A DNA stretch of 64,000 bases from Nevskia sp. (lineage in GTDB: Bacteria; Pseudomonadota; Gammaproteobacteria; Nevskiales; Nevskiaceae), in NCBI GenBank assembly GCA_023229645.1, contig JALNYU010000004.1, positions 62,001-126,000 of the forward strand. Reading direction: 5' to 3'. Below, piece by piece: positions 8,445 through 16,716 of this stretch (position 1 is the stretch's first letter; each line of letters opens with the position of its first letter). A program made the translations under genes and the position numbers. The notes under the pieces are model-generated. The model saw only the letters and a list, made by a program, of their open reading frames with translations. It searched no databases and was not told the DNA's origin.

Positions 8445-9989
8445 TTACGCGCTTGTTGGAAGCCAGCGAATATCGAGTTGCCGCGCAGCACGGACGTCGT
8501 CCAAGCGCCGGACCGGCATCAAGTACGGCGCCCCTTTTATGTAGGCAATATCGCGCTTAGCTTCGTCCCAGATCGCGCATAGCGCTTCAACAAACGAGTC
8601 CAGCGTGTCCTTGTCTTCGGTTTCGCTCGGCTCGATCAATAGGCATTCCGGCACCAGCAGCGGGAAGTAGATCGTTGGCGCGTGGAAGCCATAGTCGAGC
8701 AAGCGCTTAGCGATATCGGTGGCCGTCAAATCCAAGGCTTGCTTCTGGCGCTTCAGCGTGACAATAAACTCGTGGCTCGCCAAACGCGACGGAAATGCCA
8801 GATCAAACCCGCGCTGGCGCAGACGCGCTTGCAGATAATTGGCATTCAAAGTCGCAAACTCGGCGACGCGGTGCATGCCTTCGCGGCCGAGCAAACGGGC
8901 GTAGATGTAGGCGCGCAGTAACACGCCGGCATTGCCCATAAACGCGCTTAGGCGGCCGATGGTCTGGGGCAGATCGCGTTCGTCGAGCCAACGGTAGGTG
9001 TCACCGGCTTTATCGACAACGGGGATCGGCATAAACGGCCGTAAGCGCTCCGATACGCCCACAGCCCCGGCACCCGGCCCACCGCCGCCGTGCGGCGTGC
9101 TGAAGGTCTTGTGCAGGTTCATGTGGATTACGTCAAAGCCCATATCGCCGGGCCGCACCTCGCCAAGAATGGCATTGAGGTTGGCGCCGTCGTAATACAG
9201 CAGGCCGCCGGCTTCATGAACGAGCTTGGCGATCTTCGCGATATTGCGCTCGAACACGCCCAGCGTGCTCGGATTGGTCAGCATGATGCCAGCCGTCTGC
9301 GGGCCCACAGCAGCCGCGAGTTTGTCGAGATCGACATCGCCTTGGGCATCCGTCGGGATCTCGCGCACCGTCATGCCGAGCATCGTCGCCGTTGCGGGAT
9401 TGGTGCCGTGTGCCGCGTCGGGGACCAGAATTTCTGTTCGCGCTAGATCATTCCGTGCCCGGTGATACGCACGAATCATCGCGACACCGGCAAATTCGCC
9501 CTGCGCACCGGCCATCGGCGTCAGCGATACCGCCGCCATACCGGTCACGTCGCGCAGCATCTCCTGCAGTTCGTAGAAACAGGCTAAGAAACCTTGCGAG
9601 TGCGATTCCGGCGCCAGCGGATGGCGTCCCAGAAACTGCGGCAGCATCGCCAGCGTGTTGCAAGCACGCGGGTTGTATTTCATCGTGCAGCTACCCAGCG
9701 GGTAAAAATGCGTATCGATGCTGAAGTTCAGCTTTGATAACCGCGTGAAATGGCGCAGCGCCTGCAACTCTGAAACCTGCGGCAGCGCTGGCGGCGTTTT
9801 ACGCCGTAACTGCGGCGGCAGATGCACGGCGATGCTGTCAACCGGCATCTGCGCTGCGGCCCTTCTGCCGTCGCGAGAAGCTTCGAATATGAGCGGCTCC
9901 GCCGGATTCAGCGGCACCGCTGGCGGGGTTAATTTCGGGCTTGCTTCAGCAATCAGGTTGCTATCGAGCGGCTGCGGCGCAAGTGTCAT
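8445..9989 (-). CDS. gcvPB: glycine dehydrogenase (decarboxylating) subunit 2
   Basis: PLP-binding half of the two-subunit P-protein of the glycine cleavage system. With GcvPA it decarboxylates glycine and loads the aminomethyl group onto lipoyl-GcvH. The 514-residue protein has the PLP lysine Lys294 in MNLHKTFSTPHGGGGPG and other family marks such as DTHFYPLGSCTMKYNP and PDAAHGTNPAT. It follows tpx by 20 bp and is the last gene of the gcv operon. The N-terminal ~25 residues are proline-rich and poorly conserved, but no better start is visible. Confidence 0.96.
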   Translation of the reverse strand: MTLAPQPLDSNLIAEASPKLTPPAVPLNPAEPLIFEASRDGRRAAAQMPVDSIAVHLPPQLRRKTPPALPQVSELQALRHFTRLSKLNFSIDTHFYPLGSCTMKYNPRACNTLAMLPQFLGRHPLAPESHSQGFLACFYELQEMLRDVTGMAAVSLTPMAGAQGEFAGVAMIRAYHRARNDLARTEILVPDAAHGTNPATATMLGMTVREIPTDAQGDVDLDKLAAAVGPQTAGIMLTNPSTLGVFERNIAKIAKLVHEAGGLLYYDGANLNAILGEVRPGDMGFDVIHMNLHKTFSTPHGGGGPGAGAVGVSERLRPFMPIPVVDKAGDTYRWLDERDLPQTIGRLSAFMGNAGVLLRAYIYARLLGREGMHRVAEFATLNANYLQARLRQRGFDLAFPSRLASHEFIVTLKRQKQALDLTATDIAKRLLDYGFHAPTIYFPLLVPECLLIEPSETEDKDTLDSFVEALCAIWDEAKRDIAYIKGAPYLMPVRRLDDVRAARQLDIRWLPTSA

Positions 9990-10009
9990 GAATCGTCCTC
10001 AGATTCCGC

Positions 10010-10513
10010 TTAGGCGGAGAGCGCCGCCAGCGCGGCGTCGTAATTGGGTTCGCTGCCGATTTCGGGCACCAGTTCCGTGTACAGCACTTTGTTGTCGGCA
10101 GAGAGCACGATGACGGCACGCGCGGTAAGCCCGGACAGGGGGCCATTTTCGATCAGCAGGCCATAGTCTTTCGAGAAATTCCGGCCCCGCATCAACGACA
10201 ACGTCACAACGTTGCTCAATCCTTCTGCGCCGCAGAAACGCTTTTGCGCGAACGGCAAGTCGGCGGAAATGCAAAGCACGACCGCGTCCGGCAGTCCGGC
10301 CGCCTTTTCATTAAATTTACGGACCGACATCGCGCAAGTTGGTGTATCCACCGACGGAAACACGTTCAGCACTTTCTTCTTGCCGCTGAAATCGTGCAGC
10401 GTCATGTCTTTCAAGTCGGCACTCACCAAGCGGAACCCTGGTGCATCGCCGCCCACTGTTGGCAAATCACCGCTGGTGCTGATGGAGTTTCCGCGTAACG
10501 TAATCGTGGCCAT
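10010..10513 (-). CDS. tpx: thiol peroxidase, atypical 2-Cys peroxiredoxin (Tpx)
   Basis: Reduces hydrogen and organic peroxides using thioredoxin. The 167-residue length equals that of E. coli Tpx. The peroxidatic Cys60 lies in VFPSVDTPTCAMSVRKFNE and the resolving Cys94 in QKRFCGAEGLSNVVTLS, the classic Tpx pair; Cys81 is an extra residue seen in some homologues. It sits 25 bp after gcvPA and 20 bp before gcvPB on the same strand, so it is almost certainly co-transcribed with the glycine cleavage genes, an unusual place for tpx. Confidence 0.96.
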   Translation of the reverse strand: MATITLRGNSISTSGDLPTVGGDAPGFRLVSADLKDMTLHDFSGKKKVLNVFPSVDTPTCAMSVRKFNEKAAGLPDAVVLCISADLPFAQKRFCGAEGLSNVVTLSLMRGRNFSKDYGLLIENGPLSGLTARAVIVLSADNKVLYTELVPEIGSEPNYDAALAALSA

Positions 10514-10538
10514 TGTGCTTGCCCTCTAATCGTATGAA

Positions 10539-11897
10539 TTAATTCAGTGCTGCAGTTAGCGCCGAGACATAACGGTCGATATCGTCTGCCAACTTGGTTT
10601 CAGTTGCGCAAATCAGCACTGCCTGCCCGAGTTCCGGGTAGTCACGCTGCAGATCATAGCCGCCTAAAATACCGCGCTGCGCTAAGTTTGCGAGCACCGG
10701 CGCAACTGGCTGTGGCAGGCGGATCACTGCCTCGTGGAAACGATCGCCGGAAAACACCACGTCAACGCCCGGAATCGTCGCCAGTTTGGCGACCAATGCT
10801 GCGGTGTTTGCGATCGAGTGCGCAGCAACGCGGCTGAGCCCTTCCGGCCCGAGCAGCGACATATGAATGGTCGCGGCAGTGACCAGCAAACCCTGGTTGG
10901 TGCAGATGTTCGACGTCGCTTTGCTGCGTCGGATGTGCTGTTCGCGCGCTTGTAACGTTAGCGTAAAGCCCGGCTTTCCTTCGAGATCCAACGTACGGCC
11001 AACAATGCGGCCGGGCATCTGCCGAACAAACTGTTGCTTTGCAGTGAGGAAACCGAAATACGGGCCGCCCGAGGCTAGCGGTGCGCCGAGCGGCTGACCT
11101 TCGCCACAGACGATATCGGCACCGGTTGTTCCCCATTCGCCCGGCGGTTTCAGCAAGGCCAAAGACACGGGATTGACTACCGCGACGACGAGCGCCCCGT
11201 TGGCATGCGCCCAGTCGGTCAGCGTATCGACATCTTCCAGTACGCCGAAGAAGTTCGGTTGCGGGATGACCACGGCGGTAATGCCCTGGCCAACGTATTG
11301 CGCCAATTGCCCAGCCAGCGTGCTGCCCGATTTCGGATCGTACGCGAGCGGGATCTGTTCGAGGCCCTGCGCTTCGGTGATCGCGTGCACGGCCGCGCGG
11401 TATAGCGGGTGTACTGTCGCCGGCATCAAGATCTTGCGGGTATCGCTGGCGCTATTCGCGCGCACCGCCATCAGCAAGGCTTCTGCGAGCGCCGAAGCGC
11501 CGTCGTACATCGACGCATTGCTGACGTCCATGCCGGTCAAAGCGCACATCATGCTCTGATACTCGTAGAGCAACTGCAGCGTGCCTTGACTCGCTTCAGC
11601 CTGATACGGCGTATACGCCGAATAGAATTCGCCACGGGTCGTGATTTCCCACACCGCCGCCGGAATATGATGCTCGTAGGCGCCGGCACCGATGAAATTC
11701 AGCAGCTGGCCGTCCTGCGCCGCACGGCTGTGCATCAGGCGGGCAATCTCCATTTCGGAGATGCGCTCCGGGACCTGCGATAAGCCTTTACAGCGCAGCT
11801 CAGCAGGGATTTCACCAAATAGCGCGTCGATATTCGGGGCACCAATCGCCGCCAGCATTTCGCTGACGTCGGCTTCGGTATGCGGGATAAAAGGCAT
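10539..11897 (-). CDS. gcvPA: glycine dehydrogenase (decarboxylating) subunit 1
   Basis: First half of the split P-protein, 452 residues, working with GcvPB. The start at 11897 (MPFIPHTEADVSEMLAAIG) matches the family N terminus; 46 upstream in-frame codons overlap the end of gcvH and are not conserved. Recognisable stretches include FIGAGAYEHHIPAAVWEI, SAYTPYQAEASQGTLQ, YEYQSMMCALTGMDVSNASM and SNICTNQGLL. It sits 37 bp after gcvH and 25 bp before tpx. Confidence 0.95.
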   Translation of the reverse strand: MPFIPHTEADVSEMLAAIGAPNIDALFGEIPAELRCKGLSQVPERISEMEIARLMHSRAAQDGQLLNFIGAGAYEHHIPAAVWEITTRGEFYSAYTPYQAEASQGTLQLLYEYQSMMCALTGMDVSNASMYDGASALAEALLMAVRANSASDTRKILMPATVHPLYRAAVHAITEAQGLEQIPLAYDPKSGSTLAGQLAQYVGQGITAVVIPQPNFFGVLEDVDTLTDWAHANGALVVAVVNPVSLALLKPPGEWGTTGADIVCGEGQPLGAPLASGGPYFGFLTAKQQFVRQMPGRIVGRTLDLEGKPGFTLTLQAREQHIRRSKATSNICTNQGLLVTAATIHMSLLGPEGLSRVAAHSIANTAALVAKLATIPGVDVVFSGDRFHEAVIRLPQPVAPVLANLAQRGILGGYDLQRDYPELGQAVLICATETKLADDIDRYVSALTAALN

Positions 11898-11934
11898 GTT
11901 GGACCGTGCGTGGAATCGTGATCGGCGGGGGTAT

Positions 11935-12324
11935 TTATTCGGCAGCGAGCGCGGCGGCATAGCCAGCGGCGTCGAGCAGCGCGGCCAGCTCGGCGGTGTT
12001 CGACGGCTGCATTTTCCACAGCCAGCCGGATTCATATGGCTCGGTGTTCAGTAGCTCAGGCGCTTCGACCAACTTCGGATTGGTGTCCAACACTTCGCCG
12101 GAAATCGGCGCATAAACATCCGACGCCGCCTTAACCGACTCGACCACTGCACAAGCATCACCTGCCGTTAGTTTGCGGCCGACTTTCGGGGTTTCGACGA
12201 AAACTAGATCACCGAGCGCAGCTTGAGCGTGGTCGGTGATGCCGATCAGCACACTGCCATCCGGCAGAGTTTTGACCCACTCATGCGACTTCACATACTT
12301 CAATTCGGTCGGAATATTGCTCAT
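11935..12324 (-). CDS. gcvH: glycine cleavage system H protein
   Basis: Small lipoyl-carrier that shuttles the aminomethyl group between the P, T and L proteins. The 129-residue product has the lipoylation lysine Lys65 in the motif AVVESVKAASDVYAP and the usual N terminus YVKSHEWV. It lies 62 bp after gcvT in the riboswitch-led operon. Confidence 0.97.
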   Translation of the reverse strand: MSNIPTELKYVKSHEWVKTLPDGSVLIGITDHAQAALGDLVFVETPKVGRKLTAGDACAVVESVKAASDVYAPISGEVLDTNPKLVEAPELLNTEPYESGWLWKMQPSNTAELAALLDAAGYAAALAAE

Positions 12325-12386
12325 TGCCTCAACTCCTAATAGATGTTGTTTCGTAGCTGCCGCGCAACACCATTGCGGCCGCAGAT

Positions 12387-13475
12387 TTATTTGCTCGCCA
12401 ATACCTTGCCGTTACGAACGAACGGCAACTTTGTTTCCTGAGTCGGCAGCCACTGGCCGCGGATTTCGACTTCAAACGGCCCTACCGCGTTATTCGGAAC
12501 ACGGGCGAAGGCGATGGAGCCTTTCATCGTCGGCGCAAAGCCGCCGCTGGTGGTCTCGCCGACTACGCCGTTAGAAGCGCGTACCGGCATGTGCGCACGC
12601 AACACGCCGCGGCCTTCGAGAACCAGGCCCAGGCTGCGCCGCGGTGGCCCTGAACGCTGCGTTTCCAGCACTGGGCGGCCGATAAATTGCCGATCTTCCG
12701 GATTGAACGCCACCGTCCAGGCCAAGCCGGCTTCCAGCGGGCTGACGGTGTCATCCATATCTTGACCATAGAGATTCATGCCGGCTTCGAGGCGCAGCGT
12801 ATCGCGCGCGCCCAGCCCGCAGGGCTTTACGCCGGCGGCCAACAACTGCTGCCAGATCGTCACCAATTCGGCTTGCGTCACTATCAGCTCAAAACCATCC
12901 TCGCCGGTGTAGCCGGTGCGGCCGACAAAAAAATCGCCCGACCACGCGGCGTTAAATGGCGCGAGGCTCAACACCTGCTCGGCGAATGCCGGCGCCAACA
13001 ATGGCGCCAGCTTGGCGCGCGCTTCGGGGCCTTGTAATGCGAGGATGCCGAGATCGGCGCGGTGCCGAATTTCAACGTCGAAAGCCGGGGCCTGCTGCCG
13101 CAGCCAAGCCAAATCTTTCTCCGTCGTGCCGGCGTTTACGACGAGTCGGAACCAAGACTCATCGACAAAATAGACGATCAGATCGTCGATAACCCCGCCC
13201 TGCGGATTCAACATGCAGGAATACAGCGCCTTTCCCGGCGTTTTTAACTTGGCGACGTCATTGGCCAACAGGTAGCGCAGGAACTCCCGCGTGCGTGGGC
13301 CGTGGAGATCGACGGCTGACATATGCGCAACATCGAACATGCCAGCGCTCTGGCGTACGGCGTGGTGCTCGTCGAGCTGAGAGGTGTACTGAATCGGCAT
13401 ATCCCAGCCGGCGAAATCGACCAGCTTGGCGCCTAGAGCGCAATGTTCAGCGTGCAGCGCGGTTTGTTTGAGCAT
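12387..13475 (-). CDS. gcvT: aminomethyltransferase (glycine cleavage T protein)
   Basis: Transfers the methylene group from aminomethyl-lipoyl-GcvH to tetrahydrofolate and releases ammonia. The 362-residue protein begins MLKQTALHAEHCALGAKLV at 13475; a 30-codon upstream extension runs into the riboswitch leader and is rejected. Family motifs: VDFAGWDMPIQYTSQLDEHHAVR, here seen around residues 18-40, GYTGEDGFELI, and GARDTLRLEAGMNLYGQDMD, which contains the folate-site aspartate. First gene of the operon, preceded by a tandem glycine riboswitch. Confidence 0.96.
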   Translation of the reverse strand: MLKQTALHAEHCALGAKLVDFAGWDMPIQYTSQLDEHHAVRQSAGMFDVAHMSAVDLHGPRTREFLRYLLANDVAKLKTPGKALYSCMLNPQGGVIDDLIVYFVDESWFRLVVNAGTTEKDLAWLRQQAPAFDVEIRHRADLGILALQGPEARAKLAPLLAPAFAEQVLSLAPFNAAWSGDFFVGRTGYTGEDGFELIVTQAELVTIWQQLLAAGVKPCGLGARDTLRLEAGMNLYGQDMDDTVSPLEAGLAWTVAFNPEDRQFIGRPVLETQRSGPPRRSLGLVLEGRGVLRAHMPVRASNGVVGETTSGGFAPTMKGSIAFARVPNNAVGPFEVEIRGQWLPTQETKLPFVRNGKVLASK

Positions 13476-13597
13476 GGGTTCGGCAGTTGGGGTACGCCGC
13501 CAATCCTGGCGACAGGCTGGAAGCCCTAGGCTTCCGACCCGCACAACGTCTGTACGGGCTGACACCGCGCCGTTTCCGGCTGCAATGCCGCTTACCC

Positions 13598-13796
13598 ACC
13601 CCTCTGTCCGGGAACCTGAGAGTTCAGAGCCCTAAAAGCCCTTGCCCCATCGGTGGACCGCGAAAACCGGCGATCACTCTCCAGAGTTAGCATGAATCAT
13701 CACAATTCGTGGCGCCGCGCTCCTTTTGCCTGAGCGATTCCGGGCGGATTTGCGCCTTCGGCGCCGCCTGTTTCAGGCGGTCTCTCGCGCGGTGCC
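13598..13796 (-). promoter_or_regulatory. tandem glycine riboswitch upstream of gcvT
   Basis: Read on the minus strand, two glycine aptamers follow each other. Aptamer I (about 13796-13711) has GCGCGAGAGACC, GCCGAAGGCGCAA and TCGCTCAGGCAAAAGGAGCG. Aptamer II (about 13690-13598) has CTGGAGAGTGATCG, CACCGATGGGGCAAGGGC, AACTCTCAGGTTCCCGGACA and AGAGGGG. These are the conserved cores of the gcvT-type glycine riboswitch; such tandem switches usually turn gcv expression on when glycine is high. About 120 nt separate it from the gcvT start. The remaining leader up to the upstream gene (13797-13881) shows nothing else clear. Confidence 0.95.
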
Positions 13797-13881
13797 AATG
13801 CTGTGCCGCACTATACCGTTCCTAACCGCTACTGGCGAGGTCGTGCGGCAGAAATTCGCCGGAAGTACCGTGCTACGCCGC

Positions 13882-14652
13882 TCACGCTGCCACCGTGACC
13901 GAAGCCGCAGCACTGGCGAGCAAACTCCGCATATCGACAAATTCCCCGCTCACCAGCTGCTCGCGCAGCGGTCCGTTCAGAACCTGATCCACGTCTTGCG
14001 CGCGCTGCTCGGGCGTCGTCAGGTAACCGGGCAATTGCGCACGCTTTTGCAACACTGCGATATCGGGGAACTGATTGGGGTCCGCTGGCGGATACAAGGT
14101 GTGGTCGAACAACCGGGTGTTGAGGCTACACAGACCCAGGACCGCAAAAAACGTCGCGGGGTGCTCCAACGCGTAGAGCTTGAGCATCATGTTCAGCGTT
14201 GCTTTCGAAATCGCATAGCCACCGTTGCCCGCACGGGCACGGACGCCGGCCATTGAGGCCGACGCCACACAGGTTGCGATCGGCACGCCGCCGCGCAGAA
14301 ATAGATCGAGCAAGAGCTTGTTCGCCCAGACATTGAGATCGACGATCTGCTTCATCTCGTCCATCGCGATATCGCTAACGCGCATCACGCGGTCGCCAAA
14401 CATGCCAGCGTTCAAGAACAGGTACGCAACGTCCGACACGCGCTGCTCGCGCAGAAAGTAGTCGGACAGTACGGCGGACGCCATTCGGGTCTGCGACAAA
14501 TCAACCGGCACATAGCGGAATTCGGCTTCATCGACTAAATCAGCCGGCACCGTGCGCGATAACCCGTAAACACGATACCCCTTGTCCAGCATGCGACGGG
14601 CAATCGCATGCCCAAACCCGCGGCTGGCGCCGGTGACGATCACGTTTTTCAT
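13882..14652 (-). CDS. short-chain dehydrogenase/reductase (SDR)
   Basis: Predicted NAD(P)-dependent oxidoreductase with a Rossmann fold, 256 residues. The nucleotide motif TGASRGFGHA is at residues 7-16, the NAG motif in FLNAGMFGD near residue 90, and the catalytic serine, tyrosine and lysine appear in ASASMAG and GYAISKATLN. Substrate unknown; the fold family covers sugars, steroids, ketoacyl groups and lactone precursors. It is the last gene of a same-strand group (AfsA-like protein, OYE, SDR, SDR), 22 bp after the previous SDR. The leader of the gcv operon begins 86 bp downstream. Confidence 0.85.
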   Translation of the reverse strand: MKNVIVTGASRGFGHAIARRMLDKGYRVYGLSRTVPADLVDEAEFRYVPVDLSQTRMASAVLSDYFLREQRVSDVAYLFLNAGMFGDRVMRVSDIAMDEMKQIVDLNVWANKLLLDLFLRGGVPIATCVASASMAGVRARAGNGGYAISKATLNMMLKLYALEHPATFFAVLGLCSLNTRLFDHTLYPPADPNQFPDIAVLQKRAQLPGYLTTPEQRAQDVDQVLNGPLREQLVSGEFVDMRSLLASAAASVTVAA

Positions 14653-14674
14653 CTTGGACTCCTGTCACCACTGC

Positions 14675-15466
14675 TTAAAGGCGCCGCCCTGCGAGCGCGC
14701 CGCCGTCGATCGGAATCACCGTGCCGGTTAGGTAAGACGATGCATCCGATAGCAACCAAACCACGGCCGCCGCAACTTCCTCCGGCGTACCGAAGCGGTT
14801 CATCGCAGCGAAGGCTTTTTTACGCGCGGTGCGCTCCGGATTTTTTGCCAAGTTCTCCGGCGAATTCATACCGCCGAGGATCGGCCCCGGCGCAATCGCG
14901 TTGACACGAATCACCGGCCGGCTGCCGTCGCCGCTATCGGCGTATTCGATTGCCGCGCTACGCGTCAGCCCGATTACCGCCGCCTTACTGGCAACGTACG
15001 ACGCTTGGTTCGGCACGGCGACTAAACCGGCAACCGAGCTATTATTAACAATTGCACCACCGCCGCTTTTCAGCATCGCGGCAATCTCGTACTTCATCGA
15101 ATAGAAGGTGCCGTTGACGTTGATGTCGATCACGCGCTGCCAATCGGTGATCGAGACCTCCGCCATCGGCGCTGTCGGGCTCGTCACGCCAGCGTTATTG
15201 AACGCCAGATCCAGACAACCGTGGTTCTGCAGCAGTTGCGCGATCATCTGCTCGACACTGGCCGGATCGGCCGTGTTCACGCTCAGATAGTGCACCGGCC
15301 GGCCGACTTCAGCACTCGCCTGCGCCGCCGCCGCCTTGCCTTTCTCAACATCGCGACCGGCGATCACCACCGTTGCGCCGGCTTTCGCCAACGCCACCGC
15401 GCTGACCAATCCCATGCCTTGGGTCCCGCCGGTGACCAAAGCCACCTTGCCGCTGAATGAAGCCAT
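14675..15466 (-). CDS. classical SDR oxidoreductase (3-oxoacyl reductase-like)
   Basis: 263-residue classical short-chain dehydrogenase. TGGTQGMGL near the N terminus binds the cofactor, NNAG is at about residues 90-93, the active site is Ser (NNSSVAG) with YVASK, and the C-terminal GTVIPIDGGALA is typical. Such enzymes reduce or oxidise ketones and hydroxyls; the exact substrate is not evident. It lies 45 bp after the OYE gene and 22 bp before a second SDR, so the three are probably co-transcribed with the AfsA-like gene. Confidence 0.87.
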   Translation of the reverse strand: MASFSGKVALVTGGTQGMGLVSAVALAKAGATVVIAGRDVEKGKAAAAQASAEVGRPVHYLSVNTADPASVEQMIAQLLQNHGCLDLAFNNAGVTSPTAPMAEVSITDWQRVIDINVNGTFYSMKYEIAAMLKSGGGAIVNNSSVAGLVAVPNQASYVASKAAVIGLTRSAAIEYADSGDGSRPVIRVNAIAPGPILGGMNSPENLAKNPERTARKKAFAAMNRFGTPEEVAAAVVWLLSDASSYLTGTVIPIDGGALAGRRL

Positions 15467-15511
15467 CGAAATCCGTCCTCTACGTGATAGTGCCAGTGAT
15501 GAAGCGCGGCT

Positions 15512-16708
15512 TCAGCTCAACGCTGGCCGCTTGTAGCGCGGATTAACGCAACAGTAGACGCGGCCATAAGCCGGGTTTGATTTGTCTTTAAAACATTTGC
15601 CGTCCCAGAGGCAGCGGTCAATCGTCGCGCCCTGCCCGGCCAGCGTCTTATGGATTAGGTCGTTATCGGCGAACAGCGCCCGCGCCATGCCAACGGTATC
15701 GGCCAGCCCCGAAGCGACATAGCGCTCAGCCTTGGCTAGCGAATCGACAAAGCCCGCGAAGCCGACTGGAACCGTCGCAAACGCTTTAAACGTGCCCACC
15801 TCATCTTCGAGAAACGCTTGCCGCTCATCGGTGCGCTCGATCAAACGATGGAAGCTTTCGGCAATTGAAATCGAGGCTTCGAATAGATCAACCCCGGCTG
15901 CTTCAAGCAGCGGGGCCACATTGCGGAAATCCTTCGCGCTAAGGCCTGCGTCGCCGATACAATCGTTGATACCAATCCGCAGCCCGAGTGCCCGTTCCGG
16001 CCCCAGCTCGCGGCGCACCGCACGCACAACCTCAACAACAAACTGCGCCCGCCGTTCTGGGCTGCCACCGTAGGCATCATCACGCTTATTCGTGTACTGC
16101 GACAGGAAACTCGCCAGCAGATACCCATTCGAGGCCTGCAATTGGACAAAGCGAGCCCCCGCTTCCACCGCCAAGCGGGTGGCTTGCGCAAACTGCGCCA
16201 CCACATCGGCGATGTCCGCGTGCGTCATCGCCTGCGTACGGTAGGCGGCATCGCGCTTCATCGACGGCGCGCTGCCGATCCCGCTCGGCGTGAGCAGGGG
16301 TAAGCCCGTGTGCGTCGTCGTCGCTTGGCCGCCGTAATGTTGGAGCTGCACAGCGATCACTGCGTCGTCGGCGGCGCAGCCCGATAAAAACGTACCTAGC
16401 GCCGCTGCGTGTGCCGGCTCGAATAAACGCAATCCGTGTAACTGCAATATCGAACGTGGCGATACCGAGGCGTTGCTCAATACCACCAGCCCACAGCCGC
16501 TACGCGCAATTCGCCAATAGAAATCGGAAAGCTCGCCCGAAAACGTACCGTCTTGGTGGGCCAAGTCGATGCCCATCGCCGGAAAAAAAAGCCGATTTTT
16601 CAGCGTCACGCCGCGCAGCTGCAGCGGCCGAAATAGCTGCGGAAACGCGGCGCTCCCGGACGGAACACCAACCGCATTTACGATTGGTGTAGTTGCCTCC
16701 TGCGTCAT
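15512..16708 (-). CDS. Old Yellow Enzyme-family NADH:flavin oxidoreductase
   Basis: FMN-dependent TIM-barrel oxidoreductase of the OYE family (398 residues), which usually reduces activated C=C bonds. Barrel and FMN features: FRPLQLRGVTLKNRLFFPAM, QLQHYGGQA, NGYLLASFLSQYTNKRDDAY, and VGMARALFADNDL for the phosphate site. The substrate-binding pair, normally His-x-x-His/Asn, reads Gln191-Ala-Ser-Asn194, so the histidine is replaced. The C terminus has cysteines (CLWDGKCFK... CCVNP) at the place where FadH-type members bind an iron-sulfur cluster, but the spacing is not the standard one. Only 8 bp separate it from the AfsA-like gene upstream. Confidence 0.83.
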   Translation of the reverse strand: MTQEATTPIVNAVGVPSGSAAFPQLFRPLQLRGVTLKNRLFFPAMGIDLAHQDGTFSGELSDFYWRIARSGCGLVVLSNASVSPRSILQLHGLRLFEPAHAAALGTFLSGCAADDAVIAVQLQHYGGQATTTHTGLPLLTPSGIGSAPSMKRDAAYRTQAMTHADIADVVAQFAQATRLAVEAGARFVQLQASNGYLLASFLSQYTNKRDDAYGGSPERRAQFVVEVVRAVRRELGPERALGLRIGINDCIGDAGLSAKDFRNVAPLLEAAGVDLFEASISIAESFHRLIERTDERQAFLEDEVGTFKAFATVPVGFAGFVDSLAKAERYVASGLADTVGMARALFADNDLIHKTLAGQGATIDRCLWDGKCFKDKSNPAYGRVYCCVNPRYKRPALS

Positions 16709-16716
16709 TGCCGTAC

